From NCBI GenBank assembly GCA_947259395.1, contig CAMYMN010000043.1, forward strand, positions 1 to 48,826: 48,826 nt of DNA, given 5' to 3'. Positions 25,376-32,783 of this stretch are shown one piece after another; position 1 is the stretch's first letter, and the number at the start of each line of letters is the position of its first letter. Under the pieces are notes generated by a model, which was not told the DNA's origin, made no database searches, and saw only the letters and a list, made by a program, of their open reading frames with translations. Made by a program: the position numbers and the translations under genes. The DNA comes from an uncultured Gammaproteobacteria bacterium (GTDB taxonomy: Bacteria; Pseudomonadota; Gammaproteobacteria; Arenicellales; JAANXG01).

Positions 25376-25597
25376 TTACAACAGTTCGTTGAACTCATCC
25401 ACACTTAACCCCGCTTGGCGGATAATGGCTCGCAAGGTCCCTCGATCCAACTCTTTGTGATCTGGCACCACGAGCTGTGCAAGCGGGTCATCCCGGCGCA
25501 GGATGATGTGACTGCCGTGTTGGCGTTTTTGATAGAAACCCGCCTGTTCCAAAGCGTTAACACATGCGCGGCCGGAGAGCCGCGGCAGCTTGCTCAT
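25376..25597 (-). CDS. hicA: HicA-family toxin (mRNA interferase)
   Basis: A 73-residue HicA protein: KLPRLSGRACVNALEQAGFYQKRQHGSHIILRR with the catalytic His in GSHIIL (about residue 29), then the C-terminal helix RGTLRAIIRQAGLSVDEF. It has a double-stranded-RNA-binding-like fold and cleaves mRNA independently of ribosomes. It overlaps the 3' end of hicB by four bases, so the antitoxin is translated first. The pair is transcribed leftward beside the RAYT remnant and REP sequences. Confidence 0.92.
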   Translation of the reverse strand: MSKLPRLSGRACVNALEQAGFYQKRQHGSHIILRRDDPLAQLVVPDHKELDRGTLRAIIRQAGLSVDEFNELL

Positions 25598-25800
25598 ACA
25601 GCAACAACAATCGTCTCGAAGCGTTCTTCCGGCACCGGTAATTCATCTTCTTTCAGCGCTTCGATATATCCTTCGATCGCCTCCTTGATGTTTGCCAACG
25701 CCGCATCGCGGGTTCGTCCTTGGGAGATGCAGCCGGGCAGGCTCGTGCATTCAGCGATCCAGTAACCGTCTTCGCCATGAGAGAGGACAACTTGTCTCAT
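25594..25800 (-). CDS. hicB: HicB-family antitoxin
   Basis: The 68-residue protein has the HicB partial RNase H fold: VVLSHGEDGYWIAECTSLPGC, then ISQGRTRDAALANIKEAIEGYIEAL and a C-terminal PVPEERFETIVVAV strand. It lacks the C-terminal DNA-binding extension of longer HicB proteins, so autoregulation may be weak or absent. It neutralises HicA by capping the active-site His. It is the first gene of the pair (hicB-hicA order), followed by hicA with a four-base overlap. Confidence 0.92.
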   Translation of the reverse strand: MRQVVLSHGEDGYWIAECTSLPGCISQGRTRDAALANIKEAIEGYIEALKEDELPVPEERFETIVVAV

Positions 25801-25848
25801 CGGTGTATGACTCCGTTAATTTCTTGATGCCTAATTGTAGCAGTAATA

Positions 25849-25861
25849 GGGGTCAGACCCC
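25849..25861. repeat. GGGGTCAGACCCC palindrome at a RAYT end
   Basis: A 13-base palindrome two bases beyond the stop codon of the RAYT remnant. It resembles the arm of the inverted repeat at 332-381 (GGGGTCAGA) and is the expected REP-type end. Confidence 0.65.
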
Positions 25862-25863
25862 GA

Positions 25864-26109
25864 TTAACCCGGTTTTGGACGACCTCGCGCGGGCCGGCCG
25901 GCCTTGCCCGGCGTGACCCGCCGGCGCAGCATGCGTCCGATCTCTTGTTGGAACCGGTCGTTTCCAAGTACGTAATTCCCGTTAGTCGCGTTGCGGATTT
26001 CAGCGATACCTTGCGGATCCATCTGGTCCAGGAACAAATCGCGATATGCGGCGCGGCGCTCGGACTCCGAACCGCCTAAGCGTTCGTAGTCGTCATGCGG
26101 GGCGATCAG
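25864..26109 (-). pseudogene. C-terminal remnant of REP-associated tyrosine transposase (RAYT)
   Basis: The minus strand encodes about 81 residues typical of RAYT C-termini: APHDDYERLGGSESERRAAY, then RDLFLDQMDPQGIAEIRNAT, NGNYVLGNDRFQQEIGRMLR and a basic tail GKAGRPARGRPKPG. The upstream catalytic Y1 domain with HUH and Tyr is missing; similarity stops abruptly at about 26109, where an unrelated sulfatase fragment begins. It cannot transpose by itself. Confidence 0.8.
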
Positions 26110-26122
26110 GGGTTACCTGTCC

Positions 26123-26502
26123 TTAATTAAAATGGCGGCATCGGCGCCGGTTGCATCGGCCTTCTCGAGGGAGACGCTTTCTGCAGCAGCGCCATGCCGT
26201 CTTCCTCAGGCGCGGAGACGCCCGGACGAGGTCCGCAAACAGCCTTTGAATGGAACGAGGCGCGTCGTGATAGCCCGGCTGCACCGTTGGTGATCGAATG
26301 GCAAACAGGGTGGAAAAGGCGTCGATGAAATCCCGGGTAGAGGCGATGTCCGCCATCGGCGCAACCGGGTCGGCGATGGTGATCCGCGAACCGTGATCAC
26401 CGTGAATGATGATGGTGGCTTGCTCCAACAAGCCCCGCCGATCGATGGCCTCGAGCATGTCATTCAACAGGCTGATCAAGCAATGCGTTTGTTCAAATTA
26501 GA
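26123..26502 (-). pseudogene. C-terminal fragment of a sulfatase-like hydrolase/transferase
   Basis: About 100 residues read HCLISLLNDMLEAIDRRGLLE then QATIIIHGDHGSRI, the metal-binding HGDHG signature of membrane alkaline-phosphatase/sulfatase-superfamily proteins, followed by FIDAFSTLFAIRSP and RSIQRLFADLV. The catalytic N-terminal half and membrane part are absent; a stop codon lies just upstream in frame and the C-terminus ends in a basic, unrelated tail. It is a truncated leftover between two mobile-element scars. Confidence 0.65.
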
Positions 26503-26534
26503 GCCGGTACGCGGTGTCCCGGGGTTCACTATTT

Positions 26535-26599
26535 ATGGGGACAGATTTATTTATTTCGGAGCAGATTTGCCCTGGGCACCCAAAAAATAAATCTGTCCC
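26535..26599. repeat. REP inverted repeat (GGGACAGATTTATTT)
   Basis: A 15-base arm at 26538-26552 is perfectly complementary to 26585-26599. The left arm and following bases duplicate 25196-25229. It forms the junction between the sulfatase fragment and the IS256 transposase fragment. Confidence 0.7.
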
Positions 26600-26604
26600 G
26601 GTTT

Positions 26605-27012
26605 TTCCCCAAGGCGCTGGCCCAAGCCCTCAAGCCGATTTACCAGGCCGACAATGTGGAGGCGGGAGAACAGGCGCTCACCGAATTCGAGACCAGTCCC
26701 TGGGGCGAGCGCTTCCTGACGGTCGCGCAAAGCTGGCGGCGCCACTGGGCGCAGATCATCCCGTTCTTCGCTTTTGCCGCGCCGGTACGCAAAATGATCT
26801 ACACCACGAATGCCATTGAGAACTTGCACAGTGGTGTGCGCAAGAGCATTCGCGACAAGGGCCATTTTCCGAATGACGAGGCCGCCACCAAGCTCATCTG
26901 GTTGGCCTTGCGCAACGTTACTGCTAAATGGAAGAATCCACCCATCGTTTGGGCTGCGGCGAAAGCCCAGTTCGCAATCCAGTTCGGCGATCGGTTTACT
27001 CTGGATGATTAA
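26605..27012 (+). pseudogene. 5'-truncated IS256-family transposase
   Basis: Encodes about 135 residues of the C-terminal third of a Mutator/IS256 transposase: ALKPIYQADNVEAGEQALTEF, SWRRHWAQIIPFFAFAAPVRK, MIYTTNAIENLHSGVRKSIR, then KGHFPNDEAATKLIWLALRN. The last catalytic Glu region (TNAIEN) is present, but the two upstream Asp residues are gone. The fragment starts exactly at the REP hairpin (26599). Downstream, CTCACACACGAGAAATCTGACACC (27028-27051, given as one short motif GAAATCTGACACC) resembles an IS256 terminal repeat. Confidence 0.85.
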
Positions 27013-27499
27013 TTAACTGAAACGACTCACACACGAGAAATCTGACACCACCCCATTCGCGCCAGAATATCTGAAGGGCAGATAACGCCTAGACAGCGGT
27101 AGTTCCCTTCACTGGAAAACGCAGGACCGCCCATCGTTAATCAGGGATTCACTAAGGAATACGTTCTTTGTCGCGTTGCAGCACAAAGGTTTTTTATCCT
27201 TTTTGTGAATGGTGTCCCCTGCCGACCACATACCGCACCAACTAATGATTGCAAATAAATTTCCTAGGTGTAGAGTTGGTTATTAGGAAGCCCCTCTGCT
27301 GGGAAACACCAGCAATCGTTTTAGACTTGGATGTCCTTTAGGGAAGACGGTCCCTCCCTACTTCTTTATGCAGCCTCTGCATACACCGTCTGCTGAATCC
27401 GTGGACAATACTGCGCACAGGTGGTCCGGTCTTCTTACGCTCCTCTTGTACGTAGGTTCTTCATGCGATAACCACGACATTTAATAGAGGACAGTTACT
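27013..27499. other. 487-base region with nested hairpins, possible structured RNA leader
   Basis: No gene is visible. Several strong dyads occur: CACAAAGG (27182-27189) with CCTTTTTGTG (27198-27207); TGCTGG/CCAGCA (27297-27314); and a two-part stem GACGGT (27346-27351) with ACCGTC (27385-27390) enclosing TATGCAG-cct-CTGCATA (27367-27383). AGGGA/TCCCT (27340-27355) competes with the outer stem, as in attenuators. A short gene follows at 27500. Confidence 0.4.
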
Positions 27500-27721
27500 A
27501 TGTTTCATAACAAAACAATCAGGCGTGGTAGTCAGGATGTGCTGGCGATGGTGGCGATAAACGACCGCAAGGGCTTGGCGACGATGGACATCGTCTCGGT
27601 GGTTACCGAAGTGGTCAAAGATCAACAACGGGTGATCGCGTCGCAGATGGAACTCATGGAGCAGTTGGTCAAGCGGCTTGAGGCGCTTCAGACTAAACTA
27701 GAGTTGCAAGATAAACATTAA
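27500..27721 (+). CDS. Small hypothetical protein with C-terminal coiled coil
   Basis: The 73-residue frame starts at ATG 27500 with GAGGA upstream (27486-27490). The N-terminus is basic (MFHNKTIRRGSQDVLAMVAI) and the C-terminal half is a strong amphipathic helix (VVTEVVKDQQRVIASQMELM then EQLVKRLEALQTKLEL) expected to form a coiled coil. It has no signal peptide and no known domain. It follows a leader rich in hairpins. Codon use is plausible for a real gene, but I cannot exclude that it is a fragment. Confidence 0.5.
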   Translation: MFHNKTIRRGSQDVLAMVAINDRKGLATMDIVSVVTEVVKDQQRVIASQMELMEQLVKRLEALQTKLELQDKH

Positions 27722-27809
27722 GAAATTCTATGTCGCTGCAGTGCCGCACGTACGAACCAAGCTGCGATGAACCTTTGAGGTTCTCCCGCTCTTGCTCATA
27801 AAGCCGGTT

Positions 27810-27960
27810 GGCACGTCGTCCGTAACACTTCCAGCAACGGACGCTTAAATTCATCTTTTTTCGGGTGCCCGAATGCCCGCAGCTGGCCGGTTAGCGACGT
27901 AGCAGAAGGTAATCTGAAATTTTTCGAAGTCGAGTTGGTCGTAGGTCTCTAGCCGACCCA
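27810..27960. repeat. Dispersed repeat B, copy 1
   Basis: About 150 bases align with 32071-32220 in the same orientation, with shared blocks ACACTTCC.GCA.CGGACG, GCCCGAAT.CCCG, GACGTAGC and GAAATTTTTC. It ends where the IS1182 element begins, so that element probably inserted into or beside it. Confidence 0.6.
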
Positions 27961-27965
27961 GACTA

Positions 27966-29652
27966 TGTGTGAAAACCCAAAAATACTTCCAAGAAACAAG
28001 TTATGGCCTTCAGATAACTCCTTACGGAGTCATAGAAAGTGAATGTTATGCAATTGCCTTGGCAATTGCCTTGCTAACTTTCAGAAATATTTTTTGTAGA
28101 ATTATTTTACTACCAAGATTAGCTTGCATTCAGTCCACGCTTCTTAAGACTGAAAGTACAAGCATTACGCCTGTACTGCCTTGATTATCGGCCTCACACC
28201 CAAGATGTTTATGACACGTTTCAAATTATACGCCAGCACATGCAGGCTCATCTCTGTGCGGACCCGATTTAACGTTTTCATTTGAAAGTGTGTTGATCCC
28301 ATCCACGCCTTGAGGGTTCCGAAGGGATGTTCCGCTGTTTGCCTGCGCACCCGCATGCGCTCCGGCTCCTTATCTAAACGCGCTTCGAGTGCTTCCAAAA
28401 CCCCCTCGTGCTCCCAGCGCGAAACCCGCCGTTGCTTGCTCGTCGTGCAGCGTGACTTCATGGAACAGGTTTGACAGTTTGAACTCCAATAGCGGTGCAG
28501 CGTCTTCCCTCTTTCTTGCGTCGTCATGCGCCACGGTAAACGCTCCCCGGCCGGACAGCGATATTCATCGTCTTCCGCTACGTAGTGAAAGTCCCTTTTA
28601 CCAAAAAGGCCTTTGGCCTGATTATTCGAGGTCTGCGGCTTCGGCAGATACGTCGTGATCCCCGCTTTGTCACACGCCAAGATCTGCTCCCCCTCAAAAT
28701 AACCGCGGTCGGCAACCACCTCAAGCCCCTCGGCACCGATCGCCGCTTTCGCTTGCTTCGCCATCTTGCTCAGCTGAGTAAAATCATGGCAGGTATTCGT
28801 CACCTCATGGGCAACAATCAAATGGTGCTTGGTATCGACCGCGGTTTGCACGTTATACCCCACAATCCCCGTGCCCCGGCCGCTGGTCTTCATCGACCGC
28901 GCATCCGGATCGGTCAAGGATAGCTGCTTATCCGGGGCAGCGAGCATTTCCTTCTCCAACTCCTGCAGGCGCTTAATCTCCTCTTTGAGCTTGACGATCT
29001 TGTCTTTGAGACGTTCCGATTTCTGCTTGTATCGTTGCTCATCCACACGATCCGCGCTCTCCATCTGCGACAGATAACGCGCAATGCTTGCATCAAGCTG
29101 TTCCAGACGACGTTTCATCTTCGCCTTGGTGAAATTCCGATCTCGATTGTTCACGGCCTTGAATTTACTGCCGTCAATCGCCACAAACGCGTCCGTAAAT
29201 AACTCAAGCTTGCGACAAATCAAGACAAACTCGCGACATACCTTGCGAATCGCTGGACCATTGTTTTTTCGAAACTCGGCAATCGTCCAAAAATCCGGCG
29301 CCAACCTCCCGGTCAACCACATCAGCTCCACATTCCGCTGCGCTTCTCGTTCAAGCCGACGACTGGTTTGTACCTGATTCAGATAACCGTATACATAAAG
29401 CTTCAACATAGTGGCAGGATGATAGCCCAGTCGTCCGGTATCTTCAGGGGACGTCTTGAAACCCAGTGACTTTAAATCCAGTTCATCAACAAAAACGTCA
29501 ATCACCCGAACCGGGTTCTCTTCGGTGACGTACTCATCAAGCTGTTCTGGAAATAATGTCGCCTGCGTTCTATTTTCCCCTTCAATAAAACCGCTCATAG
29601 ATGACAGCCCTGAATGAAAACAAAATTATATCAATTCGAGAGTTTTCACACA
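27966..29652 (-). mobile_element. IS1182-family insertion sequence
   Basis: About 1.69 kb, bounded by 11-base inverted repeats TGTGTGAAAAC (27966-27976) and GTTTTCACACA (29642-29652). It contains one intact transposase gene. No direct target duplication is obvious; the left flank is repeat B. The element looks complete and may still be active. Confidence 0.85.
28165..29598 (-). CDS. IS1182-family transposase
   Basis: The 477-residue protein shows DUF772 at the N-terminus (YHPATMLKLYVYGYLNQVQTSR, shortened), a DDE catalytic core with VAIDGSKFKAVNNRDRNFTK (first Asp in about 140-160), VVADRGYFEGEQI (second Asp) and a C-terminal RRQTAEHPFGTLKAWMG carrying the Glu. A Lys/Glu-rich coiled coil (about 175-235) and the zinc-like CQTCSMKSRC are family features. 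The reading frame is unbroken. Starting at ATG 29598, it fills nearly the whole element. Confidence 0.95.
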   Translation of the reverse strand: MSGFIEGENRTQATLFPEQLDEYVTEENPVRVIDVFVDELDLKSLGFKTSPEDTGRLGYHPATMLKLYVYGYLNQVQTSRRLEREAQRNVELMWLTGRLAPDFWTIAEFRKNNGPAIRKVCREFVLICRKLELFTDAFVAIDGSKFKAVNNRDRNFTKAKMKRRLEQLDASIARYLSQMESADRVDEQRYKQKSERLKDKIVKLKEEIKRLQELEKEMLAAPDKQLSLTDPDARSMKTSGRGTGIVGYNVQTAVDTKHHLIVAHEVTNTCHDFTQLSKMAKQAKAAIGAEGLEVVADRGYFEGEQILACDKAGITTYLPKPQTSNNQAKGLFGKRDFHYVAEDDEYRCPAGERLPWRMTTQERGKTLHRYWSSNCQTCSMKSRCTTSKQRRVSRWEHEGVLEALEARLDKEPERMRVRRQTAEHPFGTLKAWMGSTHFQMKTLNRVRTEMSLHVLAYNLKRVINILGVRPIIKAVQA

Positions 29653-29824
29653 GGCTGGACCCCCAAGAGACATTCGACCTAGGGATTTGAATTGTCGGCT
29701 TTACCGATCAAACTGGTGATTGGTAAGCAAAGATAGGTAGGGCGGTTGAGACAGACTCGAATATGGCTACGGTTTGGTGTTACTGTTGGCGGGCTAGTCA
29801 ACGCGGCAGACCTGTGGTGGTTTA

Positions 29825-31228
29825 ATGGTCAAAGTAACGTCCTTACCGGATAACGTGGAATTTAACGTCACCGCCGAGGAAACCTTGCTCGAAGCAGCGC
29901 TCAGATCAAATATTGCCTTCGCGCACGCCTGCGGCGGCCGGGCAAAGTGCTCAACTTGCCGCATTTGGGTTCTCGATGGTCTGGAGGCTTGCTCCGAACG
30001 GACAGAGCTTGAGATTTCGATGGCCAATCGCCTGGGTTTCGCCAAGGAAGTGCGACTCGCCTGTCAGCTTAGACCGAAGGGCAAGCTTCGCATTCGACGG
30101 TTAGTGATCGATGAAACCGATCTAATGATGTGCAGTCAGCTTGATCGAGCCGTAGCGGCTCGTTCGGGCGAGGCCAAGAAGGTCACGATTTTCTTCAGTG
30201 ATATTGCCGATTTCACCTCGCTTGCCGAGCGTTTGTCTGCCTACGATGTGATGTACCTTCTCAACCGCTATTTTGTGCAAGTAGGCGACATCATTGAGCA
30301 GAATGGCGGTTTTATCGACAAGTTCGTCGGTGACGGACTGATGGCCATCTTCGGTGTTGACGAGCAGCCCAATGCGCCACTCCGTTCGCTTAACGCGGCT
30401 TTACAGACGCTGGCCGCAGTGGAGCGCATGAAACCGTTTTTCGCATCCATGTATGACGCTGATTTCGATATTCGTATCGGCCTCCACTACGGTGAGGCCG
30501 TTCTAGGCTCTCTGGGATCGATAGGTCATGAACGCCTCACGGCGATCGGCGACGTGGTGAATGTGGCCAGCCGTGTGGAAATCGCCAACAAGGATGCTGG
30601 AACGCGGTTGCTTATCTCCGAGGCGCTTTATGAGGAAGTCAAAGAGTCCGTTGAGGTTGCCGATTTCGTCAGAATACGACTGCGAGGAACCAGTGACCGA
30701 ATGACGTTGTATGAGATCGACAGATTGAAGCCCGAGGCTGAAAGGGAATTGAATAAGAAGGAGCAGCACGAAACTATGCTCTTCGCTGGCAAAAAGTGGT
30801 TTCGCGCCTTTGCAGAAGACGAGCTGATGATCGACGAGCACCGGATGCTCGAATTTAAGGACTACGACGTGGTCGTCGTTCGTGGTGCCGATGGCTATTT
30901 CGCCTTCAACAATGCATGTCCCCATCTCCACCTTCCGCTTTTCGAGCGCCGGGAAATGGTCGAGGGCGCCCTTGGTTGTTATCCAGGCACGAATACACCA
31001 CGGCCGATCTACAGCACGCTTGTCGACAATCGGGGCCTCGTTTGTCGGTGGCACCACAGTTGCTTCGACCTACAGACCGGTGACGTTAGAGAGTGGGCCA
31101 CGCGCCTGGCGGAGGATGGTACCTCCCCGGGCTGGGAGTTTCTCGGTGATGTGTCAAAGAACCGAATGAAACTGAAAGTTTACACCTGCCGCATCCATGA
31201 CGGCGATCTGTGGATTGCTCTTGAGTGA
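29825..31228 (+). CDS. Ferredoxin - class III nucleotide cyclase - Rieske fusion protein
   Basis: One 467-residue protein with three domains. Residues 1-95: adrenodoxin-type [2Fe-2S] domain with C36, C42, C45 (ACGGRAKCSTC) and C80. Residues 115-300: class III adenylate/guanylate cyclase with metal Asp126 (FFSDIADFTS) and Asp170 (FVGDGLMAIFG), Lys166, and the transition-state pair Asn246/Arg250 in AIGDVVNVASR, so catalysis looks possible. Residues 320-467: Rieske-like domain with C365/H367 (NACPHLHLP) and C407/H410 (VCRWHHSCFD); the 39-residue gap between the pairs is much longer than the usual 15-17. There are no membrane segments. It is likely a cytoplasmic redox-sensing cyclase (inference). 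It is monocistronic, between IS1182 and a CHRD gene. Confidence 0.9.
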   Translation: MVKVTSLPDNVEFNVTAEETLLEAALRSNIAFAHACGGRAKCSTCRIWVLDGLEACSERTELEISMANRLGFAKEVRLACQLRPKGKLRIRRLVIDETDLMMCSQLDRAVAARSGEAKKVTIFFSDIADFTSLAERLSAYDVMYLLNRYFVQVGDIIEQNGGFIDKFVGDGLMAIFGVDEQPNAPLRSLNAALQTLAAVERMKPFFASMYDADFDIRIGLHYGEAVLGSLGSIGHERLTAIGDVVNVASRVEIANKDAGTRLLISEALYEEVKESVEVADFVRIRLRGTSDRMTLYEIDRLKPEAERELNKKEQHETMLFAGKKWFRAFAEDELMIDEHRMLEFKDYDVVVVRGADGYFAFNNACPHLHLPLFERREMVEGALGCYPGTNTPRPIYSTLVDNRGLVCRWHHSCFDLQTGDVREWATRLAEDGTSPGWEFLGDVSKNRMKLKVYTCRIHDGDLWIALE

Positions 31229-31521
31229 AAAAATCAAACATGACGCCCTTGGGCCATGAGTGGCAGTGGGATTGTTCTTAGCGAATGCCTGCTTTCTTAA
31301 GCGTCAACGGGCTCTGCTATCAAGAGTCACAAACACCCGTTAATGGCCGGTCTAAGCCGTTTCTAGGTCGCAGAATCGATTGCTAAGCAACTGTTGAGCA
31401 TGAGTTTGCTGAGCAGTAATTTTTTAAAGATGGAAGGAACAAGAAAGTAAATACGGGGTCGAACACGTAGTGTGGTGTAGTCACATAGATTTTTCCCACA
31501 ACTCAAAATGAGGAGGAGATT
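31229..31521. other. Intergenic region upstream of CHRD gene
   Basis: 293 bases, AT-rich toward the end. No gene or clear terminator seen. It presumably carries the promoter of the CHRD gene. Confidence 0.4.
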
Positions 31522-31959
31522 ATGATGATCACTTCAATTGTTTCCAAGTATTTGATGACCGTTGTTTTATTTGCTGCTATGTCGAGCGCGGCGTTGGCTG
31601 GCGGGCGACCATTGTCCGCTGCATTGTCTGGCGATGAGGAAATTCCCGGTCCGGGAGATCTGGATGGAAGTGGTGAGGCCTTCATGACCCTCAACTCCGG
31701 CCAGAGAGAAATATGTTTTCAGCTGTCGGTTCAAGACATTGTCCCAGCGACCGCGGCCCACATCCATGAGGGTGCTCTGGGTATCGCTGGATCTGTAGTT
31801 GTTGCCCTGATACCCCCCACCGACGGTTTTTCCAGCGCATGCGTCAGCGCGGATCGGGATTTGATCAAGACCATTCGTAAGAACCCTGAGAACTATTATG
31901 TCAACGTCCATAATGCCGACTTCCCTCTCGGGGCGCTAAGAGGCCAACTGTCAAAATAG
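31522..31959 (+). CDS. Exported CHRD domain protein
   Basis: The 145-residue protein has a signal peptide (YLMTVVLFAAMSSAALAGG) and a single CHRD domain: LSAALSGDEEIPGPGDLDGSGEAFMTL, ICFQLSVQDI, AAHIHEGALGIAGSVVVAL, then NYYVNVHNADFPLGALRGQL (split here). The HIHEG and VHN..FP.GA.RGQL motifs are diagnostic. CHRD domains are found in chordin and in many bacterial extracytoplasmic proteins; the molecular role is unknown. A strong AGGAGGAG (31511-31518) precedes ATG 31522. It stands alone; a hairpin follows. Confidence 0.92.
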   Translation: MMITSIVSKYLMTVVLFAAMSSAALAGGRPLSAALSGDEEIPGPGDLDGSGEAFMTLNSGQREICFQLSVQDIVPATAAHIHEGALGIAGSVVVALIPPTDGFSSACVSADRDLIKTIRKNPENYYVNVHNADFPLGALRGQLSK

Positions 31960-31969
31960 ATCATCTGCG

Positions 31970-32005
31970 GAGGCGTCCGTGATTGAGTGTGCACGGACGC
32001 CTCCT
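31970..32005 (+). terminator. Hairpin after the CHRD gene
   Basis: Perfect 13-base arms GGAGGCGTCCGTG (31970-31982) and CACGGACGCCTCC (31993-32005) with a ten-base loop, 11 bases past the CHRD stop codon. Only a weak T-containing tail follows, so it may be a terminator or an mRNA-stabilising hairpin. Confidence 0.65.
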
Positions 32006-32070
32006 GTCAGTGTAAAGAAAGCAGTAAACGATACCAATTACGTTTCGATTGCACCCATTGACAACGTGAT

Positions 32071-32220
32071 AGAAAACGTCTGCAGCACTTCCGGCACCGG
32101 ACGTTTGAAATCATGTTTTTAATGGAGCCCGAATACCCGGTCTTCGCCGGGCAGAGACGTAGCCGATACCAATTCGAAATTTTTCAGGACGAGAACACTT
32201 CTTTGTCTCTGGTCGACCCG
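32071..32220. repeat. Dispersed repeat B, copy 2
   Basis: Aligns over about 150 bases with 27810-27960 in the same orientation. Lies in the non-coding gap between the CHRD hairpin and the broken merR gene. Confidence 0.6.
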
Positions 32221-32333
32221 TTTCTGCCTTTAAGGCTCTTCGCTTCGAAACGACCGTTGTCGAGGGAGGAGCCGTCGTTTACTGAGTATGGCTCTCTTTA
32301 AGAAATAGAAACTTACCGTAATCACCCGATACG

Positions 32334-32719
32334 TCAGTGTTCATCGGTCCCTTCGTAAAGCGCATCAATAATTGAGCAGTCATTCAACGAGTAATTCTTA
32401 CCCCTGCAGCGAGAAGCCAGACCAATTAACGCTTGGTGGAGACGCTTCAAGTCTTCGATCTTACGCAGAACTTCCCTATCGTGAGCGAGCGTGAATGCTT
32501 TAACCTCCCCGCAGGTATGGCTGGGCTCGTCAATGTACCGCAATAGGTCTCGAATTTGCTCAATGCTGAACCCAAGCTCACGGCTGCGGCGGATGAAGGA
32601 GAGACGTTTTAACAGATCGAAGCTATAGAACCGGTGGCCTCCCGGACCGTTTCCACTTTACAGTGTGCATGGTCCGCCAACTGTCCAATCGAATAGCGCT
32701 TTTCGGCGGGTGTTTGCAT
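32334..32719 (-). pseudogene. Broken MerR-family metal regulator
   Basis: It starts normally at 32719 (EKRYSIGQLADHAHCKVETV) with the first HTH, then the wing segment (normally YYERIGLLP and about five more residues) is missing, and the frame shifts: the original frame soon stops, while the next frame resumes with GGHRFYSFDLLKRLSFIRRS, RELGFSIEQIRDLLRYID, then PSHTCGEV and SRCRGKNYSLNDCSIIDAL. The metal-site cysteines of a mercury/zinc-type MerR are retained, but the DNA-binding wing and continuity are lost. It is divergent from an intact metal operon with a MerR-type promoter. Confidence 0.88.
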
Positions 32720-32724
32720 GGCCC

Positions 32725-32755
32725 TTGAACCTCTAGTTACTGCAGGTTGTATTCT
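32725..32755 (+). promoter_or_regulatory. MerR-type promoter/operator
   Basis: A -35 box TTGAAC (32725-32730) and a -10 box TATTCT (32750-32755) are separated by 19 bases, the over-long spacing typical of MerR-regulated promoters. The spacer holds a near-perfect dyad, AACCTCTAGT-T-ACTGCAGGTT. It drives the rightward metal operon and lies just beyond the merR remnant start. Confidence 0.8.
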
Positions 32756-32783
32756 ATCCTCCTAAGTGTTGGAGATCAGCAAC

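Noticed and set aside
27969..28184. Short rightward frame within the IS1182 left end
   Set aside because: It lies in the non-coding margin of the insertion sequence with no start signal or similarity.
28389..29377. Rightward open frames across the transposase gene
   Set aside because: They are antisense shadows of the intact IS1182 transposase.
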